Below are positions 8,558-17,062 of a DNA stretch of 63,885 nucleotides, in pieces. Each line of letters opens with the position of its first letter. Within the stretch, counting starts at the first letter, position 1. This stretch comes from Candidatus Cloacimonadota bacterium (lineage in GTDB: Bacteria; UBA4055). The stretch covers positions 1-63,885 of the forward strand of contig PDON01000069.1 in the NCBI GenBank assembly GCA_002742935.1, given 5' to 3'. Made by a program: the position numbers and the translations under genes. Below the pieces are notes generated by a model. It ran no database searches and was not told the DNA's origin. It saw only the letters and a program-made list of their open reading frames with translations.

Positions 8558-11500
8558 CTACTTCATAACTCTAAAAGTTTTTATCTCGTATGGAGAAAAC
8601 TCTAAATCTATATTGCTAGAGTTAATACTTTTATTATCACTAATAGATCTTTCCCTTAAATCTGTTTCACAATATTGTGTATACCTAGAATCTACACTAA
8701 TTGAAGATTTTATATACCTTCCACAAGTTTCATAGATTCTTATTATAGTTCCATTACCATCGTCAGCATCCTTTACAACCTCAATTTTAAGACCTCTATT
8801 GTTAAGAGTAAAGAATGATCTCTCCTTTTCAGATGGCAGAACTTCTGATGAGTGAACAATAACTGGAGAGTTGAGATTATGTGCTTTCTCAATTACTATA
8901 GACTCCTCAAATGATCTATTATGAGGTAGGTATGAGTAAGTAAACTCATGAACACCCCTATCGGCAGTTGGATCTGGTTCATTTGGAGATCTTAATAGAT
9001 TTATATCCAAAGTATTACCCTTTACATAATATCCATACTTACAATTATTTAGTAGGGCAAAGCCAAAGTCATAGGTTGAAAGATCTACATATCTGTGAGC
9101 CGGAACCTCAAATTTTGCCATATCCCAACTTGTGTTGGAGTGTAAGGCTCTTTTAACATTGCCGTATTGAATCTCAAATGTTGCCATATCTGTATGAATA
9201 TTGATATTTGAAGAAGCACGAAGCATTTTTCTCTCCTCTTTCCAATCTACAATATTCTCTACTCTAACCTCTTTACTGCCTTTGAATATAGATATAGTTT
9301 GCTCAACAATAGAGTTTCCAATAGATATTTTTTGATACCTCTTTGTTTCAAAAATATCATCAACAACAATCTTTGCTTCTAGAAGTTTACCCTTTTTAGG
9401 CTCTTGCTCTCTATAAAAATGGTTAACATCCCAAGCTTCCCAATTGTTTGGAAAATCTTCGTAAAGATTAAGATCATTAGCAGGTGCTGTTAAAAACTCC
9501 CTATTAAGCTCTTTATCAAAGATTGAAACAATCTCTCCCCTATCTCCAAACTTTATAGAGATAAGATTGTTCTCCATCTCATCAACCTTACTATCTTCAA
9601 CCTTTGAAACAATCTCTTCATCAGCTTTAATGAGTTTTACAACAGTATACCCCATTGGAGGAACCTTAACAAAAGCCTTGATAAAACTGCCCTCTCTTAA
9701 AGATGGTAGAGGAACTCCGTTAGAATCAGCTAGAACAAAAGATCCACCAGCTTCAAATTTAACCAACTCCTCCCTTTCCCAAGAAAGAGTGTTTATAACT
9801 ATTTTGTATTTACCATTAGGATCAAAACCAAAGTAACTATCTAATATATCTTTTTTTATCTCTTCCAAAGATTTTAAGTTTTTCTTTGAAAGTTCCTGCT
9901 CATCTTTATAAACCCAAGTAATAGAAGAACCTGGAAGTATATCGTGGAATTGATTTAAAAGTGTATCCTTCCAAATCTCCTCAACCTTATCTTTAGGGAA
10001 GCTATTTGTAAACATAGAAAGAAACTCTGTATCACGAAGTGATAGTTCAAGGTTTCTATTATTCTTTTTTGTAATTGCTTGAGTTGTATAAGTTCCTCTA
10101 TGAAGCTCTAAATAAAGCTCCCCCTCCCACTTAGGTAGATCATCTCTATTGATTTTTGATGTTTTTTCAAAAAAGTTTTCTGCTGTATCAAATCTAAATT
10201 TAGGTGTACCTTCTAGATTCTGTTGTCTTAAACCAAGTTCAATATGTAAGTCAGAAGGACCTCCACCACCATCGCCAACACCGTAGAGGTTTAAAAACTC
10301 ATTACAGATATCACTCTCTGCAAATCTCTCTTCACTATCAATAAGTTTCTGAGGTATGTTTGAAAGATTATAATCATTTGTCGGAAGAAAATGGGTAAAG
10401 ATATCACTACCATCTATACCCTTCCATATAAAGGTGTGAAATGGGAATACATTTGTTTCGTTCCAACTAATCTTTTGGGTCATAAAGTAATCTATACCAG
10501 ACTTTTTAAGTATTTGAGGAAGGGCAGCAGAGTAACCAAATACATCGGGAAGCCAAAGATTTTTTACAGTTTTACCAAACTCATCTTCATAAAATTTAAG
10601 ACCGTAGAAACATTGTCTAACAAGAGATTCACCTCCTGTAAGATTCATATCAGGCTCAACCCACATAGCTCCTTGAAGCTCCCATCTACCCTCTTTTACT
10701 CTCTCTTTTATTTGGGAGTATAGATCAGGATAATCATTTTTTACCCATTGATAAAGCTGAGGTTGTGAAGCACCAAATTTATACTCAGGATACTCCTCCA
10801 TCATTCTAAGAGCAGTTGCAAATGTCCTACCCCCCTTTCTCCTAGTCTCCCTTACTGGCCATAGCCAAGCAAGATCTAAGTGGGAATGACCTATGGAGTA
10901 AACATCTAGAGAACTAGAAACAGCTTTTTTAGAGAGAATATCTTTTGTAATCTCTAAACTTTTACCTATTCCCTCTCCCCCATTGTAAAGATTTATAGCC
11001 TTGTTTAATTGGTAGATTATCCTCTTTCTTCTAATTGATTTTTTATCCAAACTCTCAATCATATTATTTAGAGTAAAGAAATCCAACCATAGATCTTTTA
11101 CCCTATTATCTGTAGTAACAAACTCCGACTTAACAATGGTAAATTTACTTTCAGGACCTCCACCAAATAAACCATTTGCTCCAGCCTCAATAAGAAGTTC
11201 AAACTTTTCACCTGCTTTATACAGCTTATTCAATTTTATATAGTATTTACCTGAATGATGATCCCAATCAATCTTATTTGTAATACCTTGATAAGGAGAA
11301 CCATCAACAAAGAGACACCCCTCCCCACTTATATCGATAATAACACCATACTCATCTGAAATACACTCTTTTGGAACTTCGCCAAAAAACTTAAACCAAG
11401 CACAACCCCAAAGTTTTCCCCACTCATCACCAACAGAGATATCTTTATACTCCCTTGTAAGAGCTTCCTTATATGGAATAGGGGTAATTTCATCATAAGT

Positions 11501-11599
11501 ATATTTTATACTAAGATCAGATACTTTTTTATGTATAGATTTTTTTATCTCTTCGGTAAACTTTCTTATTCGTTCAATATAAACTTTCTCATTTCTCAT
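8558..11599 (-). CDS. Alpha-mannosidase, glycoside hydrolase family 38
   Basis: 1013 residues, normal for bacterial GH38. An N-terminal beta domain (about 1-225) is followed by the GH38 barrel opening with IGHSHLDLAWLWPVRET, whose His240 and Asp242 are zinc ligands. The nucleophile is Asp352 in LWLPDVFGYSAALPQIL. Further family marks are GGRWELQG-like VKEGRWELQGAMW and KISWNETNVFPFHTFIWKG. The middle and C-terminal beta domains follow. The enzyme removes alpha-linked mannose from glycans or glycoproteins. No signal peptide is visible, so it is probably cytoplasmic and acts on imported oligosaccharides. It appears to be a single-gene unit. Confidence 0.92.
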   Translation of the reverse strand: MRNEKVYIERIRKFTEEIKKSIHKKVSDLSIKYTYDEITPIPYKEALTREYKDISVGDEWGKLWGCAWFKFFGEVPKECISDEYGVIIDISGEGCLFVDGSPYQGITNKIDWDHHSGKYYIKLNKLYKAGEKFELLIEAGANGLFGGGPESKFTIVKSEFVTTDNRVKDLWLDFFTLNNMIESLDKKSIRRKRIIYQLNKAINLYNGGEGIGKSLEITKDILSKKAVSSSLDVYSIGHSHLDLAWLWPVRETRRKGGRTFATALRMMEEYPEYKFGASQPQLYQWVKNDYPDLYSQIKERVKEGRWELQGAMWVEPDMNLTGGESLVRQCFYGLKFYEDEFGKTVKNLWLPDVFGYSAALPQILKKSGIDYFMTQKISWNETNVFPFHTFIWKGIDGSDIFTHFLPTNDYNLSNIPQKLIDSEERFAESDICNEFLNLYGVGDGGGGPSDLHIELGLRQQNLEGTPKFRFDTAENFFEKTSKINRDDLPKWEGELYLELHRGTYTTQAITKKNNRNLELSLRDTEFLSMFTNSFPKDKVEEIWKDTLLNQFHDILPGSSITWVYKDEQELSKKNLKSLEEIKKDILDSYFGFDPNGKYKIVINTLSWEREELVKFEAGGSFVLADSNGVPLPSLREGSFIKAFVKVPPMGYTVVKLIKADEEIVSKVEDSKVDEMENNLISIKFGDRGEIVSIFDKELNREFLTAPANDLNLYEDFPNNWEAWDVNHFYREQEPKKGKLLEAKIVVDDIFETKRYQKISIGNSIVEQTISIFKGSKEVRVENIVDWKEERKMLRASSNINIHTDMATFEIQYGNVKRALHSNTSWDMAKFEVPAHRYVDLSTYDFGFALLNNCKYGYYVKGNTLDINLLRSPNEPDPTADRGVHEFTYSYLPHNRSFEESIVIEKAHNLNSPVIVHSSEVLPSEKERSFFTLNNRGLKIEVVKDADDGNGTIIRIYETCGRYIKSSISVDSRYTQYCETDLRERSISDNKSINSSNIDLEFSPYEIKTFRVMK

Positions 11600-11749
11600 A
11601 AAATAATCCCAAATTAAATTTAAAACACCTCAAAGATAAATATTTAATACGGTTTAAACATCATAAAAATTTATTTTATACTTAGATCGTTAAAAAGTGA
11701 GAAGTTAGAAAAACGAGTAGTACGAGGAATTGAGACTGTCTTAAAAAGT

Positions 11750-11873
11750 TAGACTGTCTAGAAATGAGTAGTTCAAGGAGTCATTTTTTTATACGATCCA
11801 TAGCCTAGTAAACCTAGGTGATTTGAGTATAAAAAAGTGAGGACGAAGAAATACGAAGTTGGCAGGCAGTCTG
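11750..11873. repeat. Structured repeat, copy R1
   Basis: About 124 nt that fold as nested helices. Outer helix: AGACTGTC / GGCAGTCT (8 pairs, one G-U). Middle helix: TCATTTTTTTATAC / GTATAAAAAAGTGA (14 pairs, one G-U). Tip: CCTAG-TAAAC-CTAGG. Between them lie the conserved segments GAGTAGTTCAAGGAG and GGACGAAGAAATACGAAGTT. The outer and middle helices differ in sequence from copies R2 and R3 but remain paired, while the internal segments are conserved. A partial left-half copy lies just upstream (11704-11735). Confidence 0.7.
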
Positions 11874-12334
11874 GATATAATGTAGAGGTAGGTTTTATGC
11901 CCAATCCTGTTAAGTTAAGGAAAAGAGTTATCTTGATAAGCTATACTTTTATCGATTAACTTGGGAAAAGTTTTAAGATTTTTATCAAAATCTATAAACT
12001 TTTTTGAGCATTTCTTTTGTAGCCAAAAGAAAGAAAAGCTCTTCTTTTTATCTGAAAAAGAAGCAAAAACAGAATTAGGCAAAGCCAAGCCATAGAATAT
12101 TTTCGATGATGTTAGCTCAAACCCTTACAGGGTTTGCCGATTCCACCGCTATATCGGAAACCTTTTTTGAATTAGATATTAAATTGTTTCCGAATAGAGG
12201 ATACATCGGTTCCTCGTACTCATATAAAATTTTTATTTTGTAAAATTCCAAGTTTAACAGCTTCGACAAAGTTAACCGATATTAATAATCTTATTATTAT
12301 CAGTACTCCATACTCTGAGAATGCCTTTAAAAAA

Positions 12335-12458
12335 CAGAGTTTCGAGAAGCGAGCAGTACAAGGAATTGATTTTTTATGCGATTTGAGCCTAGAATTACTA
12401 GGTGATTTGAGCAGAAAAAATCGATGACGCAGTAATGCGAAGTTTATCGGAACTCTGG
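12335..12458. repeat. Structured repeat, copy R2
   Basis: 124 nt with outer helix CAGAGTTTC / GGAACTCTG, middle helix ATTGATTTTTT / AAAAAATCGAT and tip CCTAG-AATTA-CTAGG. It carries the conserved GAGCAGTACAAGGA and GACGCAGTAATGCGAAGTT segments. It lies 79 bp before the start codon of the propeller lipoprotein gene at 12538 and is part of a duplication unit shared with R3. Confidence 0.75.
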
Positions 12459-12495
12459 TAAAATTTTGTTTTATATTGAGATTATATTTATTAGA

Positions 12496-12515
12496 TTTAA
12501 ATTATATAATTTAAA
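12496..12515. promoter_or_regulatory. Perfect 20-bp palindrome before propeller paralog 2
   Basis: TTTAAATTATATAATTTAAA is a perfect palindrome 22 bp before the ATG at 12538 and just ahead of the TTAGGAGG ribosome binding site. It is repeated exactly before paralog 3 (13871-13890). It could be an operator or a hairpin in the 5' leader. AT-only composition makes chance or promoter function possible. Confidence 0.4.
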
Positions 12516-12537
12516 ACAGATTTACTTAGGAGGTATT

Positions 12538-13650
12538 ATGAGATTTCTTGCTATACTTATTACAGCTATTTTTATTGTAGCATGTTCTAAAAACGATCAA
12601 AAAAACTATACCGTTAAAGAGATAAATGGTATTAAAACATTTAAAAACAGTACAAAACCTTCCCAAAAGCTAGAGATAAAGCCTAAAAAACTTTTTACCA
12701 TAAATGGAGATAATGTAGATTCACTACAAGTTTTAAAGATGCCTATGAAAGTATCAATTGATTCAAACAAGGATATCTATATACTGGATATTATGCAATC
12801 AAATATTAAAAAATATGATTCTAATGGTAATTTTATTAAAGTTATCTCTAAGCATGGTATGGGACCGGGAGAATTAACATATCCCAATGGTATGGCTTTG
12901 ATTGAGGACACTCTTTATGTAGCAAATCAAACTCAAAAAAAGATTGTAAAATTTGATAAAAATGGAAACTTTGTCGGTGATATTTTTGTGCCTAAGGGAG
13001 CTCCCGATACATTTCAAGAAGTTGGAAATAATAAGTTCATTGGATATATCGGATCAACAGATACAAAGAGGAGTAAGGTTTATTTCAGTCTAACAGTTTT
13101 TGATAAGAAATTTGAAGTTATCAAGAAATTAACTAAAAATGGAATTGATATTAACAGCTCCGCTATAGATCCTTCTGATATTATTGTACCATGTGCAGTT
13201 TCGGATAAAGAGATATTTATTTCTTCAAATAGTAGTGATGTCTATCTTATAAATATTTATGATTTTTATGGAAAATTACTATATAATATAAAAAAACAAT
13301 ATAGAAAAATTAAAATAACAGATGAAGAGTTAGATGATTTTAATACAAATATGAAAACAGTACAAAAAGACCACCCTTATGCTAAAATTAGATATAAAAA
13401 AACAATCAATGATCTATTTGTGGATAATCAAGGAAGATTGTGGGTTAGGGTTTCAGTCGACAGATCAAAAAATAATAATCAAGATTATGTAATAGATATT
13501 TTCAAAGATGGTGTATTCCTAGATAGAGTGATATTTGACAATATTACCAGTAAAGATTTTTTTAACCCTAATAATAGGACATTTATTTATGATAATAGGA
13601 TATATATACTTGATATGGAAGAAAGCAGTTTATCTGTTTATAAGTATTAA
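12538..13650 (+). CDS. 6-bladed beta-propeller lipoprotein (paralog 2)
   Basis: 370 residues. I place the start at ATG 12538, behind a perfect TTAGGAGG site, and not at the upstream in-frame ATG 12466, because translation from 12538 gives a lipoprotein signal peptide with the lipobox VACS. The propeller repeats match paralog 1 (VSIDSNKDIYILD, NDLFVDNQGRLWVRVS). The first third is nearly identical at DNA level to paralogs 1 and 3, the centre (about residues 160-280) diverges strongly, and the end converges again. The upstream region with repeat R2 is duplicated before paralog 3. Ligand is unknown. Confidence 0.8.
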   Translation: MRFLAILITAIFIVACSKNDQKNYTVKEINGIKTFKNSTKPSQKLEIKPKKLFTINGDNVDSLQVLKMPMKVSIDSNKDIYILDIMQSNIKKYDSNGNFIKVISKHGMGPGELTYPNGMALIEDTLYVANQTQKKIVKFDKNGNFVGDIFVPKGAPDTFQEVGNNKFIGYIGSTDTKRSKVYFSLTVFDKKFEVIKKLTKNGIDINSSAIDPSDIIVPCAVSDKEIFISSNSSDVYLINIYDFYGKLLYNIKKQYRKIKITDEELDDFNTNMKTVQKDHPYAKIRYKKTINDLFVDNQGRLWVRVSVDRSKNNNQDYVIDIFKDGVFLDRVIFDNITSKDFFNPNNRTFIYDNRIYILDMEESSLSVYKY

Positions 13651-13708
13651 TCTTAGATGAAGTTCCCCCTAAATAAGATCTACTAAAAAAGAGATTGCCT
13701 TTAAAAAA

Positions 13709-13833
13709 CCAGAGTTTCGAGAAACGAGTAGTGCAAGGAATTGATTTTTTATGGGATAGGAGCCTAGTAAACCTAGGTGACTTGAGTATAAAAAATCGAT
13801 GACGCAGTAATACGAAGTTTATCGGAACTCTGG
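13709..13833. repeat. Structured repeat, copy R3
   Basis: 125 nt with outer helix CCAGAGTTTC / GGAACTCTGG (10 pairs), middle helix ATTGATTTTTTAT / ATAAAAAATCGAT and tip CCTAG-TAAAC-CTAGG. It lies 79 bp before the start of paralog 3. It differs from R2 at scattered positions, several of them inside helices or the tip loop. It is preceded at 13669-13685 by a GATCTACTAAAAAA motif that resembles the MITE-like family end. Confidence 0.75.
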
Positions 13834-13870
13834 TAAAATTTTGTTTTATATTTAAATGATATTTATTAGA

Positions 13871-13890
13871 TTTAAATTATATAATTTAAA
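13871..13890. promoter_or_regulatory. Perfect 20-bp palindrome before propeller paralog 3
   Basis: Same TTTAAATTATATAATTTAAA sequence and same distance to the start codon as at 12496-12515. The surrounding bases are also conserved because the block is a duplication. Confidence 0.4.
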
Positions 13891-13912
13891 ACAGATTTAC
13901 TTAGGAGGTATT

Positions 13913-15031
13913 ATGAGATTTCTTGCTATGCTTATTACAGCTATTCTTATTGTGGCATGTTCTAAAAGTGATCAAAAAAATTATACCGTTAAAGAGATAA
14001 ATGGTATTAAAACATTTAAGAACAGTACCAAGCCTTCCCAAAAACTAGAGATAAAACCCCAAAAGCTTTTTACCATAAATGGAGATAATCTAGATTCACT
14101 ACAAGTTTTAAAGATGCCTATGAAAGTATCAATTGATTCAAACAAGGATATCTATATACTGGATATTATGCAATCAAATATTAAAAAGTATGATTCTAAT
14201 GGTAATTTTATTAAAGTTATCTCTAAGCATGGTATGGGACCGGGAGAATTAACATATCCCAATGGTATGGCTTTGATTGAGGATACTATTTATGTAGCAA
14301 ATCAGCCTCAGAAAAAGATTATAAAATTTGATAAAGATGGAAACTTTGTTGGTGAAATTTTTATTCCTGATGGTACTACTCAAATGTTTCAAGAGGTTGG
14401 AAAAGATAAGATTATTGGCTACGTTCCATCAAAAGATCTAGAAAAACAACAGCTGAATATTAATTTGTCAATTTTAGATAAAAAGTTTAAAGTTATTAAA
14501 GAGCTAACTAAAGGTGAAATTAAATTTGGGGATTCTAATGTAAATGTTCTAGATCTTATATTTCCGTATACAGCTTCAAATAAGGAAATATTTGTCTCAG
14601 AAAATAGCGATGACAGGTATCTTATCAATGTTTATAGCTTTGATGGAAAACCAATTTACAATATTGAAAAACAGTATAGAAAATTAAAGATTTCAGAAAA
14701 AGAGTTAGAAGATCTTAATAGAATAATGGGAAAAACAGGTGTAGGAAGTTCCGGAAATAAGGTTACTACAAAATATAAGAAAGCGATCAATGATCTATTT
14801 GTGGATAATAAGGGAAGATTATGGGTAAAATGTTCCATTGATAGAAACGAAAACAATAGCAATGATTATGTAGTTGATATATTTAAAGATGGAATATTCC
14901 TCGACAGAGTAGTGTTTGACGGTATTACCGGTAAAGATTTTTTTAATCCCACTAATATGACATTTGTTTATGATGACAGAATATATATATTCGATATGGA
15001 AGGAAGCAGTTTATCTGTTTACAAGTATTAA
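13913..15031 (+). CDS. 6-bladed beta-propeller lipoprotein (paralog 3)
   Basis: 372 residues from ATG 13913 (TTAGGAGG site upstream; the in-frame ATG at 13856 lies too early and gives no signal peptide). Lipobox VACS, propeller blades as in paralogs 1 and 2. The N-terminal third is almost the same as in paralog 2, while the middle blades are closer to paralog 1 (FNLSILDKKFKV-type text recurs as INLSILDKKFKVIKELT). This mosaic pattern suggests gene conversion among the three copies. It is probably exported and lipid-anchored; ligand unknown. Confidence 0.8.
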   Translation: MRFLAMLITAILIVACSKSDQKNYTVKEINGIKTFKNSTKPSQKLEIKPQKLFTINGDNLDSLQVLKMPMKVSIDSNKDIYILDIMQSNIKKYDSNGNFIKVISKHGMGPGELTYPNGMALIEDTIYVANQPQKKIIKFDKDGNFVGEIFIPDGTTQMFQEVGKDKIIGYVPSKDLEKQQLNINLSILDKKFKVIKELTKGEIKFGDSNVNVLDLIFPYTASNKEIFVSENSDDRYLINVYSFDGKPIYNIEKQYRKLKISEKELEDLNRIMGKTGVGSSGNKVTTKYKKAINDLFVDNKGRLWVKCSIDRNENNSNDYVVDIFKDGIFLDRVVFDGITGKDFFNPTNMTFVYDDRIYIFDMEGSSLSVYKY

Positions 15032-15105
15032 ATTCAACTTAGGTACAAGATAGTAGTAAAAGGAGTTGAAAGTTTAGTTATAAATAATAAAATGGAGGTG
15101 AGTTT

Positions 15106-16878
15106 ATGAAAAAGCTCAAAATATACCTGCTAATTCTAGCAAGTTTAATTTCTTTAATGCTACTTATTAGCTGTGGAGATGATAGTAGTAGTACAGAGCC
15201 GGAAACACCTAATATAGCTCCAACTGCAGACTTTACAATAAACCCTGAAAACGGAACTATAGAGACAGATTTTATATTTGATGCTTCTACTTCAAGCGAT
15301 GAAGAGGATAATATTGGAAATCTAATGGTTAGATGGGATTTTGACGGAGATAATCAATTTGACACTGAATGGTCAAATGAGAAAACTGCTACCTATACAT
15401 ATAACAGCATTGGAATATATATGGCAAAACTGGAAGTAAAGGATAGTGGCAACCTAACTTCTGAAAAAGTTAAGGAAGTTGCTATTAATGAAATCCCTAA
15501 TACTCCTCCAGTTGCAGAGTTTACAATAAGCCCTGAAAATGGAACTGTAGAAACAGAGTTTACATTTGATGCTTCTCTTTCAAGTGATCAAGAGGATTCT
15601 ATTGAAAATCTAATGGTTAGATGGGATTTTGACGGAGACAATCAATTTGATACTGAATGGTCAAATGAGAAAACTGCTACACATACATATAGTGCTGTTG
15701 GAATATATACGGCAAAACTGGAAGTAAAGGATAGCGGTGAGCTAATTTCTGAAAAGGTTAAAGAGGTTGTTGTTGATGAAATCCCTAACACTCCTCCGGT
15801 TGCAGAGTTTACAATAAGCCCTGAAAATGGAACTGTAGAAACGGAGTTTACATTTGATGCTTCTCTTTCAAGTGATGAAGAGGATTCTATTGAAAATCTA
15901 ATGGTTAGATGGGATTTTGACGGAGATAACCAATTTGATACTGAATGGTCAAATGAAAAAATAGCTACACATACATATAATGCTATTGGAACATATATGC
16001 CAAAACTAGAGGTTAAAGATAGCGGCGATCTAATCTCTGAAAAAGTTAAAGAAATAGTAGTTAGTTCTAAGATCGAAATGGTTTCTATTCCGGCAGGTTC
16101 ATTTATTATGGGGAATAGTAAAAGTTTTAGTGAAGGAGATCAAGATGAACTTCCTACTCATGAGGTTACAATCAATACATTTAACATGAGTAAACATGAG
16201 ATAACAAATGCCCAATACTGTGAATTTTTGAATGAGATAGGTAGTACACAAGGTAATTATCAAGGAGAGACTGTAACTTTGATCTATCTAGAGTTTGAGA
16301 AATGTAGGATAGAAGAGAATAATGGTATTTTCGTACCTGAAGCAGGGTATGAAAACCATCCGGTAGTTAAAGTTTCATGGTATGGGGCTAATGCTTATTG
16401 TGAATGGAAAGGTGGAAGACTCCCAACGGAAGCTGAATGGGAATATGCTGCCAGGGGTGGAGTTGATGATAGAAGATTCCCATTAGGAGAAACAATTTCT
16501 CTTGGAACCAATGGAGATGAACAAGCATCTTATCATGCTTACCCTTCCGGATACCCTTATGATGTAAACCCAACTGAGGGATATTATCAAGGTATTGAAG
16601 AAGCTACTGAAGTTGGTTCCTTTAATCCTAATGGTTATGGTCTTTATGACATGGCAGGTAATGTATATGAATGGTGTAATGATTGGTACGAACCTGATTA
16701 CTACAGTAATAGTCCTAGTGATAACCCTACCGGTCCTAGTTTTGGAACTCACCGTGTGTTAAGAGGTGGTAGTTGGTTCTATTATGCTAAGTTCTGTAGA
16801 AACTCTTCTCGTAATTGTTTTCAACCATTTAAAGGGAGTAACCATTGTGGTTTCAGACTAGTAATGAATACAAAATAA
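15106..16878 (+). CDS. Lipoprotein with three PKD domains and a SUMF1/FGE-like domain
   Basis: 590 residues with a GGAGGTG site. The lipobox is ISCG (Cys23). Three PKD domains follow at about residues 36-131, 132-227 and 228-320, each with WDFDGDNQFDTEWS and TYTY/THTY-x-x-x-G-x-Y marks. A SUMF1/formylglycine-generating-enzyme-type domain spans about 325-590 (MVSIPAGSFIMG, GGRLPTEAEWEYAARGG, GNVYEWCNDWY, VLRGGSW, CGFRLV). Of the two catalytic cysteines of true FGE only one aligns (KFCRNSS), so sulfatase activation is unlikely; many such domains are of unknown role. The PKD repeats (288-bp period) are nearly identical in DNA, which points to recent internal duplication. Confidence 0.85.
   Translation: MKKLKIYLLILASLISLMLLISCGDDSSSTEPETPNIAPTADFTINPENGTIETDFIFDASTSSDEEDNIGNLMVRWDFDGDNQFDTEWSNEKTATYTYNSIGIYMAKLEVKDSGNLTSEKVKEVAINEIPNTPPVAEFTISPENGTVETEFTFDASLSSDQEDSIENLMVRWDFDGDNQFDTEWSNEKTATHTYSAVGIYTAKLEVKDSGELISEKVKEVVVDEIPNTPPVAEFTISPENGTVETEFTFDASLSSDEEDSIENLMVRWDFDGDNQFDTEWSNEKIATHTYNAIGTYMPKLEVKDSGDLISEKVKEIVVSSKIEMVSIPAGSFIMGNSKSFSEGDQDELPTHEVTINTFNMSKHEITNAQYCEFLNEIGSTQGNYQGETVTLIYLEFEKCRIEENNGIFVPEAGYENHPVVKVSWYGANAYCEWKGGRLPTEAEWEYAARGGVDDRRFPLGETISLGTNGDEQASYHAYPSGYPYDVNPTEGYYQGIEEATEVGSFNPNGYGLYDMAGNVYEWCNDWYEPDYYSNSPSDNPTGPSFGTHRVLRGGSWFYYAKFCRNSSRNCFQPFKGSNHCGFRLVMNTK
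15211..16068 (+). repeat. Three tandem 288-bp in-frame repeats (PKD domains)
   Basis: The units start at 15211, 15499 and 15787. Units 2 and 3 differ at only a few bases over long stretches; unit 1 is a little more divergent. They encode the PKD domains of the surrounding lipoprotein, so copy number could change by slippage or recombination without loss of frame. Confidence 0.85.
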
Positions 16879-16945
16879 CTATTCTATTCTGGGATCTACT
16901 GAATAAAGGTTAATAATATACCACTTAATTGTTAGTTGAAGATTT

Positions 16946-16990
16946 AATTGTAGAGCCGTAGCCATGCTACGGCTCTACAATTTTATTGTT
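16946..16990 (+). terminator. Rho-independent terminator-like perfect hairpin
   Basis: A perfect 17-bp stem, AATTGTAGAGCCGTAGC and its complement, with a CAT loop (16946-16982), followed by TTATTGTT. It is unusually long and GC-rich for this genome and could be a dispersed palindromic repeat recruited as the terminator of the lipoprotein gene. A TCTACTGAATAAAGG motif (16892-16906), like the MITE-family end, lies between it and the stop codon. Confidence 0.65.
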
Positions 16991-17062
16991 CTACATTAAC
17001 TCCTAAGTTTTTCAGAAGATCTTGAATAGTATATAAATTATAATCATCATAATAGGAAAGTT

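Larger units (their letters stand above)
11600..12537. other. Long non-coding stretch with structured repeats
   Basis: About 940 bp without a plausible gene. It holds a full structured repeat R1 (11750-11873), a broken left half of the same repeat (about 11704-11735), repeat R2 (12335-12458), and a piece with TTTTGTAGCCAAAAGAAAG (about 12014-12032) that recurs in degenerate form at about 29150. The remainder looks like decayed repeat sequence. The last 80 bp hold the upstream region of the 12538 gene. Confidence 0.6.

Noticed and set aside
11704..12458. Group II intron or retron RNA
   Set aside because: The repeats are only ~125 nt, and no reverse transcriptase or intron domain V-like hairpin is present nearby.
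12466..12537. Upstream ATG that would extend propeller paralog 2 (and likewise 13856 for paralog 3)
   Set aside because: No ribosome binding site, and the added residues would bury the lipoprotein signal peptide; TTAGGAGG lies just before the inner ATG.
16388..16752. Minus-strand frames inside the SUMF1-like domain
   Set aside because: Low-complexity shadow translations with no homology-like pattern; the plus-strand gene has a full set of motifs.
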